NCBI GenBank assembly: GCA_021810685.1
Contig: JAJZII010000030.1
Span: forward strand, 1 to 5,991
Direction of reading: 5' to 3'
Length of the DNA: 5,991 nucleotides
Origin: Microcaldota archaeon
GTDB taxonomy: Archaea; Micrarchaeota; Micrarchaeia; Micrarchaeales; Micrarchaeaceae
Shown here: positions 1-5,797 of the stretch, in pieces
Layout: each line of letters opens with the position of its first letter
Position numbering within the stretch: position 1 is the first letter of the stretch
The notes under the pieces: generated by a model
Database searches by the model: none
What the model was told of the DNA's origin: nothing
Seen by the model: the letters and a program-made list of their open reading frames with translations, nothing else
Made by a program: the position numbers and the translations under genes

Positions 1-155
1 AACCCTCTCGTTTTCAAGTTTAACCCCCTTTGAACGTGAAGACCTATTGTCTTTGAAAGAAGCAGAATAGTTATTAATGGGAAGGCTTTTAAATCAGTTC
101 TGGCGCAAGGGATTAGTGGCATTCATGTGTCGCCGGTTAAATCTATCGGGATAAA
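1..155. other. AT-richer intergenic/leader region upstream of nfo
   Basis: This stretch has no convincing complete gene. It is visibly more AT-rich than the coding DNA that follows. One plus-strand frame (bases 2-70) is open from the left edge to a TAG and would end in residues FEREDLLSLKEAE. That could be the last 22 codons of an upstream gene, but an open frame this short is common by chance. The rest holds the candidate nfo promoter (86-94) and a 9-codon open frame (125-154) immediately before the nfo start. CTTTGAA occurs twice (28-34 and 51-57) without obvious meaning. No tRNA or stable hairpin was recognised. Confidence 0.5.
86..94 (+). promoter_or_regulatory. candidate TATA box for nfo
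   Basis: CTTTTAAAT lies about 65 bases before the nfo ATG. Archaeal transcription normally starts about 25 bases downstream of the TATA centre, which predicts a start near 115 and a leader of about 40 bases. A second AT-rich element, TTATTAAT at 71-78, is a weaker alternative. This is by eye only, with no transcript data. Confidence 0.4.
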
Positions 156-1031
156 ATGATACGTTTTGGTTTCCACATGTCGATTGCGGGCGCGATTTCC
201 AACGCCGCCAGGACAGCAGGAGAGAGCGGTTATGGCGCCTTCCAGCTCTTCACGGCCAGCTCAAGGTCATGGAAACAGAAGCAGGTGGGAAAGGCCGACG
301 CAACGGAGTTCGTCAGGTACCTGAAGGACTACGACACCGAGCCATTCGCACACATACCATACCTTTGCAACCTCGCTTCGGCGAACCCGGAAGTACTCGC
401 CAAGAGCAGGGAGATGCTGATAACCAACATGCGCAACTGCAGCGAACTCAGTATAGGGAACCTGGTGATACACATGGGTTCGCACCTCGGCAAGGGCGCC
501 GAGTACGGCCTGGGCTCAATTACCGAGTCCCTTGGCATGGCCTTCGATGCAGTGCACGGGGTTCGCATACTGCTCGAGAACACGTCAGGCTACACCAACA
601 GCATCGGCTCCACCTTTACTGAGATTTCGAAGGTCACCGATGAGTTCGAAGCCGGCAAGGTGGGCATCTGCCTGGACACATGCCACGCATTCGCTGCGGG
701 CTATGACCTGCGCAACGCGGACGGGATTGGTGCCATGGTGAAGGAGCTTGACACGAAAATAGGGCTGGACCGTCTTGGCCTCGTCCACCTGAATGACGCG
801 AAGTTCGATATAGGCAGCAAGCTGGACAGGCACTGGCACATCGGCAAGGGCTTCATAGGCGAGAGCGGCTTCGCTGCATTCTTCGAGAATGAAGCTTTCA
901 GGAAAGGCAGCTTTGTCATGGAGACGCCAGTGAACGCGCAAGGGGGCGATGAAAGCAACATCCGCACGCTCTCAAGGATACTGAAAAAGGCAAGGCTGGA
1001 GGTCAGTCATGCAAAGGCTCTTACAGCGTAG
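156..1031 (+). CDS. nfo: Endonuclease IV (apurinic/apyrimidinic endodeoxyribonuclease)
   Basis: This 291-residue protein should cut DNA 5' of abasic sites and trim blocked 3' ends in base excision repair. It is close to the usual length (about 280) and is a single TIM-barrel (AP endonuclease 2) domain. The family metal ligands are all present: His66 (AHIPYL), His106/His110 (HMGSHLGKG), Glu141 (LLENTSG), Asp174 and His177 (CLDTCHAFAAGYD), His211 (VHLNDAK), Asp224 and His226 (DRHWHIGKG), and Glu256 (VMETP). The N-terminus MIRFGFHMSIAGAISNA matches the family start, which supports the ATG at 156. Only a weak purine stretch (CGGGA) precedes it. The gene stands alone on its strand and its 3' end overlaps the convergent kinase-family gene by 25 bases. 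The assignment is secure; nothing suggests transfer or damage. Confidence 0.96.
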   Translation: MIRFGFHMSIAGAISNAARTAGESGYGAFQLFTASSRSWKQKQVGKADATEFVRYLKDYDTEPFAHIPYLCNLASANPEVLAKSREMLITNMRNCSELSIGNLVIHMGSHLGKGAEYGLGSITESLGMAFDAVHGVRILLENTSGYTNSIGSTFTEISKVTDEFEAGKVGICLDTCHAFAAGYDLRNADGIGAMVKELDTKIGLDRLGLVHLNDAKFDIGSKLDRHWHIGKGFIGESGFAAFFENEAFRKGSFVMETPVNAQGGDESNIRTLSRILKKARLEVSHAKALTA

Positions 1032-1822
1032 AGCACCAGCGCCCCTACTGCGATGAGCACATTGTCATCCGCCTTGGTCTCGGCGCTTTCCAGCAATGCA
1101 AGCGCGGCAGCGAAAGGCACCGCCCACCATCCTATCGCGAAAAGGCCCAGGGCCGCAGTCACGGCGAAGAATGCGAAGGTGCCTGCGACGCTCTTCCTGC
1201 GGCTGTACGGTATCTTGGTCCTCCCTGCGTACGTGCCTACTATGGTGGCTGCCGCATCTCCAAAGAATAGCGCGATGAAGCCGAATTCGACGTAGTTGAG
1301 GCTGCCTATGGTGCTGGCGACGAGGAGCACACCGAAAGCGAGCAGCGCAGCTCCCTCGCCGTACACTACGTCGGGTCTCTCGAACCTGAGAAGCATCCTC
1401 GCAATCGCGTTGTGCCTGTAGCTATTGAGCACTGCGTTGAAGGTGTAGAGCGCCATCATGCCGATGAGGAGCGTGTAGCGCGCGTACCCCAGCCCAACAA
1501 CAGCGAACAGCGCCACCGCTGCAACGCCTATCAGCGCATGGATGGCGTCCCTCCTGCGCTCGGTCACGGCTACGCTTCCGTGCGTTCTGTATCTGGCGCC
1601 GACTGACGCTATCATCCACCCGACAATGCCCCCCAGGGCGAAGGCTGCCATGAAGTACTGGTAGTCTCCAATGGCTGTCAGCACCGCGAGAAGCGCAAAG
1701 CTAACCGCCATCGCCGCTCCGAACCTGACGATGCTGCGCCTGTAGTAGCATGCCATCATGGCGGAAAGCACCGCGACGCCAAAGGCTAGCACATAGACCG
1801 AAAATGGATTTATGTACACCAT
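1007..1822 (-). CDS. Dolichol/phytol kinase-family integral membrane protein (SEC59/VTE5-like)
   Basis: The 271-residue protein is almost entirely hydrophobic, with about eight to ten predicted membrane segments. Numbering from the ATG at 1822, it carries the polyprenol kinase family pattern: GEGAALLAFG (155-164), FGDAAATIVG (187-196), RRKSVAGTFAFF (208-219), and an acidic C-terminal motif with Glu245 and ADDN (251-254). In SEC59 (dolichol kinase) and VTE5 (phytol kinase) these regions bind the nucleotide (CTP) and catalyse phosphorylation of a lipid alcohol. By inference the substrate here is a polyprenol or dolichol in the cell membrane, which fits the cis-prenyltransferase two genes upstream in the same operon. 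An in-frame TTG at 1837 would add five residues. I prefer the ATG at 1822 because a GGTG motif (1829-1832) sits six bases before it. The exact substrate (dolichol, phytol or geranylgeraniol) cannot be read from sequence. Confidence 0.8.
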   Translation of the reverse strand: MVYINPFSVYVLAFGVAVLSAMMACYYRRSIVRFGAAMAVSFALLAVLTAIGDYQYFMAAFALGGIVGWMIASVGARYRTHGSVAVTERRRDAIHALIGVAAVALFAVVGLGYARYTLLIGMMALYTFNAVLNSYRHNAIARMLLRFERPDVVYGEGAALLAFGVLLVASTIGSLNYVEFGFIALFFGDAAATIVGTYAGRTKIPYSRRKSVAGTFAFFAVTAALGLFAIGWWAVPFAAALALLESAETKADDNVLIAVGALVLYAVRAFA

Positions 1823-1828
1823 CAGCCA

Positions 1829-1832
1829 CACC
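1829..1832 (-). promoter_or_regulatory. ribosome-binding site (GGTG) of the kinase-family gene
   Basis: On the minus strand GGTG lies six bases before the ATG at 1822, inside the 16-base gap after the DUF2070 stop codon. It complements the archaeal 16S rRNA 3' end (ATCACC). It lies downstream of the alternative TTG start at 1837, so it favours the ATG. Confidence 0.55.
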
Positions 1833-1838
1833 GGCAAG

Positions 1839-3683
1839 TCAGATGAAATATATTATCCATGCGGCGACAAAGAAGCCGGCAGCTATGATTGCCGGCACTA
1901 CCACCTTCATAGGGGCTATCATAGAGTCTAGGGCCGTCACGGCCCTGATCCGCTCGTTGGAACCCCAGACCCTGAACTTCTCCATCACGCCGTGCCTATA
2001 GTAGACCGTGACGCTTTCCATGTCGGCTATGGCCTTCTCCATCGCGGCGTCGATGTGGGGCGCGAGCTTCGCGAACCTCGTGGACCTGCCAAGGACGTTG
2101 CTAGCTGTGCTGCCTAGGGAGTTCACGTAGTGCGTGTCGGTCGTGAGCACCTCGGCGTCGATCCCGTATCCCTTGCGCACGTGGTCGATGATTTCCTGCC
2201 TCAGCTGAGGGAGCATGTTGTTTGCATTGAACTGCAGCAGTACATGTTTGTAGCCGCTTATCGAGAACACGGCAGCGTTGAGCGAGCCCGGGGCCAGGTC
2301 CTGGCCTGGAATGTGATGAAGCTCTATTGAAGCCGAGCCGAAGCGAAGGCGCTTCGACCTGTGCTCCACCTCCATACCCTTCGCCGCGGCGGCGTACTCG
2401 TCGAGCCTCGGCGAGTTGAACTTTATCATGTCCAGCTCGCTCGCGGGCGCTGACTCGTATCTCGAGTTGTGCGCATCGATGAGCACGGGGTGCTCGAAAT
2501 GCTTCTCCAGCACACGCCTTATCACGGCAGCGGCCTCGGGCGTTATGTCTTCCGTTACCTTCGGCGCCCTAGTCAGCACAGTGAGGCCCACGTTTCCCAT
2601 CACAAACGACTTTATCACCGAATCGCCGTTGCTCCCCTTGGCGAATCCGAATGTATTACCGTCCACCTTCGAGCAGAGCTTCACCCCTTCCTCGAAGGCG
2701 CGCTTGACGACACCGTACTGGTCGCTAGAGACTGCGTTGTAGTCGTCGCTCACCGCCGTGTGCATCACGAATGTAGGGGCCTTTAGCATGGATGCGCCGG
2801 TCCTCTCGAGCATGTAGGGAAAGTTGCTGCTTCCGAGCGTGCCTACGGGGCCGTAGTGTATGTTAGGGACGAAGAATGCAGCTTTTACCTTATCGCCCCT
2901 TCCCTTGATCACTATAGTATGCGTGTCTATCGGCATGCGCGTGCCCCACGCTTCGCCGCTGCTGCGCTTCGGCATGGCCACGTTTATGTTGAAGAGCCAG
3001 TTCTGCAGCATCTGGCCGAAGACGTCGACGCCGCTGTAGCCGAGGCTCCTGCGCAGCGGCGAGTCTATTATGTAGAGTATGACGTACGTCATCACTAGGA
3101 ACACGAATATGCCTGCGTATAGCTTCACGAGCAGGAAACCGAGGGGCACGGAAGACACGAACGCCAGCCTGCTCGCAGGTATGAAGAAGAGTATGTTGAG
3201 CGTGGGTTGTACCAGCGAGAGCGGCGCCGCGCTCTTCTGCCTGTGCAGGAGCAGCTTATTGATGAATATCCACCAGCTGAAGATGCTCGCATCGCCGACC
3301 AGTATTATTATGATGCTGGTGTAGTAGAGGCCGGTGAGCGCGTAGAGCGCGCCGCCGAGCACTAGGAACACTGAATATGCCGCGCTTGCTATCATCGTGG
3401 CGAAGAGGATGTACTTCGCATACACATACCTCCTCGTGAACTTGAGAGCCACAACGGTCAGCATCGCCGGCAGCACGACCGCAAGCAGCCCAGTGAGCAC
3501 CCCGCCTATAAGTATGTGCGCCACGTGCGTCTGCAGCGACGAGTAGTTGGCCAGCAGCACGTCGAATATGCCCGCGGCGAGCCCTATCGCTATGAGCAGG
3601 CCGAGGAGCCACGTGCTCCTTGGCAGGTGCCTGGAGAACATGCTGACGTGCCGTAGGGGCCCGCCATAGCTCTTGTAGGTCAT
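1839..3683 (-). CDS. DUF2070 family multi-spanning membrane protein, function unknown
   Basis: This 614-residue protein matches the archaeal DUF2070 family. Residues 1-22 are a short polar N-terminus. About six hydrophobic spans follow (roughly 24-45, 54-80, 90-112, 118-141, 160-180, 182-207), then a large soluble domain (about 210-590) and a C-terminal anchor (593-613). The soluble domain holds short conserved-looking motifs: NIHYGPVGTLGSSNFPY (274-290), VMHTAV (His308), LIDAHNS (Asp403, His405) and TTDTHYVNS (Asp516, His518). The spaced His/Asp residues resemble metal-binding hydrolase motifs, but no activity is known to me for the family. The gene lies 15 bases after uppS and 16 before the kinase-family gene, so all three are probably co-transcribed; a role in polyprenyl-lipid handling is inference. 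The ATG at 3683 is used; a Met at codon 15 (3641) is an alternative. No strong ribosome-binding motif precedes either. Confidence 0.85.
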   Translation of the reverse strand: MTYKSYGGPLRHVSMFSRHLPRSTWLLGLLIAIGLAAGIFDVLLANYSSLQTHVAHILIGGVLTGLLAVVLPAMLTVVALKFTRRYVYAKYILFATMIASAAYSVFLVLGGALYALTGLYYTSIIIILVGDASIFSWWIFINKLLLHRQKSAAPLSLVQPTLNILFFIPASRLAFVSSVPLGFLLVKLYAGIFVFLVMTYVILYIIDSPLRRSLGYSGVDVFGQMLQNWLFNINVAMPKRSSGEAWGTRMPIDTHTIVIKGRGDKVKAAFFVPNIHYGPVGTLGSSNFPYMLERTGASMLKAPTFVMHTAVSDDYNAVSSDQYGVVKRAFEEGVKLCSKVDGNTFGFAKGSNGDSVIKSFVMGNVGLTVLTRAPKVTEDITPEAAAVIRRVLEKHFEHPVLIDAHNSRYESAPASELDMIKFNSPRLDEYAAAAKGMEVEHRSKRLRFGSASIELHHIPGQDLAPGSLNAAVFSISGYKHVLLQFNANNMLPQLRQEIIDHVRKGYGIDAEVLTTDTHYVNSLGSTASNVLGRSTRFAKLAPHIDAAMEKAIADMESVTVYYRHGVMEKFRVWGSNERIRAVTALDSMIAPMKVVVPAIIAAGFFVAAWIIYFI

Positions 3684-3698
3684 GCAAACACTGACGGC

Positions 3699-4472
3699 TT
3701 ACTTCCCGTACCTCCGCCGTCTCTTGGAGAATTCCGAGACTGCCCTCTGCAGATCATCCTTTGAGAAGTCGCCCCAGTACTTCTTGGAGAAGTAGAGTTC
3801 CGAATAGGACGACTGCCACGGCAGAAAGCCCGAGAGCCTCTGCTCGCCGGACGTCCTTATTATTAGGTCAGGGTCTGGCACGGACGCTGTGCGAAGCTCG
3901 CTCTCTATCATGTCTTCAGTTATGCGCGTCCCGTTCCCGTGCGCCGCGGCTGAGGCGGCCTTCCTCGCCGCATATAGTATGTCGTCCCTGCCACCATATG
4001 CGACTAGCAGATTGATCGAGAAGTCACTGTACTTGCGCGTCTTGCTCTCTAGCAGCCTGAGCGCCCTGCGCACATTATCGGGCAGCATACGCATGTTACC
4101 TATGATGTTGACGCGGGTGTGGTTGTCCGCAAGCAGCTTGAGGAGCTTCTTGTCGTTCGCAGCCCGTATGTAAAGCCGGTACAGCACGTTGAGCTCGACG
4201 GCGCTCCTGCTTCCTATGTTCTCCGTGGAAAGTGCCCATATGGTAAGCGTCTTTGCGCCGAGATCCTTGAGCCACATACCAAAGTCTATCGCCTTCGTAA
4301 CCCCGCGGCTGTAACCCGTCAGCAGCGACAGCCTGTGGCTCTTCGCCCAGCGCCTGTTTCCGTCAGGAATTAGAGCGACATTCTCAGGTATGCTTCCAGT
4401 CTTCCTTTGCATGGATACCGCACCAGTGCTTTTGTTATGCATGTTTCCGGCCTGGTCCGCCAGCCTGCGCAC
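3699..4472 (-). CDS. uppS: cis-prenyltransferase (undecaprenyl/decaprenyl diphosphate synthase family)
   Basis: The enzyme adds isopentenyl diphosphate units in cis to an allylic diphosphate, giving a long polyprenyl diphosphate. In archaea this feeds dolichyl-phosphate-type carriers for glycan assembly. Numbering from the GTG at 4472 (257 residues), family blocks are clear: VALIPDGNRRWAK (32-44) with catalytic Asp37, LTIWALSTEN (76-85), INLLVAYGGRDDI (153-165), and DLIIRTSGEQRLSGFLPWQ (202-220) with Arg206, Arg212 and Ser214, then SYSELYF and WGDF. Two usual His positions differ: the one before VA is Asn31, and the one matching E. coli His43 is Tyr54. Three starts are possible. The GTG at 4472 has GTGA five bases before it; the ATG at 4442 has no clear motif; the ATG at 4412 (237 residues) has GGTG eight bases before it. 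The conserved core begins after all three. This is the first gene of the leftward operon. Confidence 0.93.
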   Translation of the reverse strand: MRRLADQAGNMHNKSTGAVSMQRKTGSIPENVALIPDGNRRWAKSHRLSLLTGYSRGVTKAIDFGMWLKDLGAKTLTIWALSTENIGSRSAVELNVLYRLYIRAANDKKLLKLLADNHTRVNIIGNMRMLPDNVRRALRLLESKTRKYSDFSINLLVAYGGRDDILYAARKAASAAAHGNGTRITEDMIESELRTASVPDPDLIIRTSGEQRLSGFLPWQSSYSELYFSKKYWGDFSKDDLQRAVSEFSKRRRRYGK

Positions 4473-4496
4473 AGGTTCTCACTGCCGACAGGCACG

Positions 4497-4541
4497 TTTA
4501 AATATCTGCGATACCTATTCAACATAGGTTATTAAATATTA
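4497..4541. promoter_or_regulatory. divergent uppS/rfcL promoter region with two TATA-like elements
   Basis: The 95-base gap between the two start codons (4473-4567) holds TTTAAATAT (4497-4505) and TTATTAAATATT (4529-4540). Both are close to the archaeal TATA consensus and nearly palindromic, so each could serve either strand. For rfcL, the right element would start transcription near 4562 (almost leaderless), and the left one near 4526. For uppS, the left element predicts a start near 4475, and the right one near 4510. Which pairing is used cannot be decided by reading. Confidence 0.5.
4513..4529. repeat. perfect 6-bp inverted repeat (possible operator)
   Basis: ACCTAT (4513-4518) and ATAGGT (4524-4529) are exact inverted copies around a 5-base centre TCAAC, located between the two TATA-like elements. 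ATACCT also occurs at 4511-4516 and again at 4542-4547, flanking the right TATA. The position suits a dimeric regulator, but such short repeats can arise by chance in AT-rich DNA. Confidence 0.3.
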
Positions 4542-4558
4542 ATACCTGCTGCTGCTCC

Positions 4559-4562
4559 GGTG
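4559..4562 (+). promoter_or_regulatory. ribosome-binding site (GGTG) of rfcL
   Basis: GGTG ends five bases before the rfcL ATG at 4568, the spacing expected for pairing with the archaeal 16S rRNA end. It is the same motif seen before the kinase-family gene. If functional, it argues against a leaderless rfcL transcript and favours the left TATA element. Confidence 0.45.
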
Positions 4563-4567
4563 CTCGA

Positions 4568-5797
4568 ATGGACCTCATGGAACTATATGAAGTCGACAGC
4601 CTCAGTGACATACGCGGCAATGATGCCGCTGTGAGGCAGCTGGCCGAGTTCGGGGCCGAAGTGCAGGCGAAGAGGCTCCCGAAGCCGGTGCTTCTCCACG
4701 GGCCGCCAGGCACGGGAAAGACCGCCGCTGTGCACACCATGGCCGACAGCCTGGGCTGGCACCTGATAGAGCTCAACGCCAGCGATTACCGCGATTCGGA
4801 CACGGTAAGGCGCATCCTTCTGTCTTCAGCCACGTCGGCTTCTTTGTTCGGCAACCGAAACGTCATACTTCTCGACGAGATAGACGAGCTGAGTGCGAGG
4901 TTCGACAGGTTGGCCTCCGGCGCCATAACCTCATTGCTTGAAATCTCGAGGAACCCGATAATATTCATAGCAAACGACATGTGGGACAGGTCGATAACGT
5001 TCCTGCGCAACCGTACGATTCCCATAGCGTTCAAGAAGCTCCAGGTGCGGGCTCTCGCGGGCATGCTCATTGACCTGTGCAAAAAGCACGGCATGAATGT
5101 CGACGAGGACACGATTTACGCCATAGCGGCAAGAAACGACGGCGATGCGCGCAGCGCGATAGGCGACATGTTTGTGGTGGCGAACGCACCGGAGGGCATG
5201 ATGGACGTGGTCGGCATGCGCGACAAGAAGCACGACATCTTCGCTGTGCTCGACCGCATATTCATGGCGAACACCCTGACATCATCGATGCGCGCAGCGA
5301 TGTCGGCCGACATGGACGGGGAAATGCTGCTCAATTGGCTCGAGGAGAATGTTCACAGGCGCTATCAGGATGGCAAGGATCTTTCCAGGGCCATGGATAA
5401 CATCTCCAGTGCATCGATGTACCTCACGCGCGCTAACCGCTCGCACTACTACGCATACATGCGCTACACCAACACGCTCATGTCCGGCGGTGTATCGCTC
5501 GCCAAAGAAAACTACCCGAGCACCATGGCGCGCTATGCCTTCCCCAGGGTGATAAAGTCCCTTTCGGCATCAAAGGAGGAGCGCGGCTCTGGCGCGCAGA
5601 TAGCCAAGAAACTTCAGCGCGCCATAAACTCCAGCGTCAGGGACATACGCAGGACAGAGATGGCGCTCATAGCCCAGATGCTCCACGCACACGCCGCCGA
5701 GGACAAGACGGCGATGGGCGACGCGTACGACTTCTTGATGCGGAAATATGGCCTCACGCAGAGCGAGGCAACATGGATAGCTTCTAACTACGCATGA
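4568..5797 (+). CDS. rfcL: Replication factor C large subunit (clamp loader ATPase)
   Basis: RfcL works with the small subunit RfcS to load the PCNA sliding clamp onto primed DNA, using ATP. The 409-residue protein has an AAA+ core: Walker A GPPGTGKT (45-52), the RfcL-type ELNASDYR (68-75), Walker B VILLDEIDE (99-107), sensor 1 around IAND (134-137) and sensor 2 GDARSAIGD (192-200). ELNASD and the absence of an SRC arginine-finger motif point to the large rather than the small subunit. A helical collar follows (about 225-409). It is at the short end for archaeal RfcL, and ends in YGLTQSEATWIASNYA with no visible PCNA-binding PIP box. The N-terminus is also unusual: where the family normally has a KYRP motif it reads LYEVDSLSDIRGND. 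No in-frame ATG, GTG or TTG extension restores it. No rfcS neighbour is visible. The 3' end overlaps the convergent DHH gene by 14 bases. Confidence 0.93.
   Translation: MDLMELYEVDSLSDIRGNDAAVRQLAEFGAEVQAKRLPKPVLLHGPPGTGKTAAVHTMADSLGWHLIELNASDYRDSDTVRRILLSSATSASLFGNRNVILLDEIDELSARFDRLASGAITSLLEISRNPIIFIANDMWDRSITFLRNRTIPIAFKKLQVRALAGMLIDLCKKHGMNVDEDTIYAIAARNDGDARSAIGDMFVVANAPEGMMDVVGMRDKKHDIFAVLDRIFMANTLTSSMRAAMSADMDGEMLLNWLEENVHRRYQDGKDLSRAMDNISSASMYLTRANRSHYYAYMRYTNTLMSGGVSLAKENYPSTMARYAFPRVIKSLSASKEERGSGAQIAKKLQRAINSSVRDIRRTEMALIAQMLHAHAAEDKTAMGDAYDFLMRKYGLTQSEATWIASNYA

Noticed and set aside
11..35. TTCAA...TTGAA inverted repeat near the left edge as a hairpin or terminator
   Set aside because: The arms are five bases with a long unpaired centre and no T-run, so no stable structure is expected.
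585..941. Minus-strand open frame of 118 codons inside nfo
   Set aside because: It covers the conserved metal-binding motifs of nfo read backwards and shows no independent protein signature.
1007..1822. Assignment of the kinase-family gene as CDP-archaeol synthase (CarS) or a DUF92 protein
   Set aside because: The spacing of the GD-x-x-A, KS-x-x-G and E...DDN motifs fits the SEC59/VTE5 kinase pattern better, although these membrane families are distantly similar.
2416..2742. Long plus-strand open frame opposite the DUF2070 gene
   Set aside because: It is antisense to a clearly recognised protein family, has no family resemblance itself, and arises from the GC-biased codon pattern of the real gene.
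4547..4555. TGC triplet run just before rfcL as a repeat element
   Set aside because: Only three copies are present; this is too short to separate from chance.
4786..5112. Minus-strand open frame of 108 codons inside rfcL
   Set aside because: It lies over the conserved AAA+ core of rfcL, its composition is that of a shadow frame, and it has no plausible promoter or domain.
5759..5790. QSEATWIA at the RfcL C-terminus as a PIP box
   Set aside because: The position four residues into the motif is Ala and the paired aromatic residues are missing, so it does not fit the PCNA-binding consensus.
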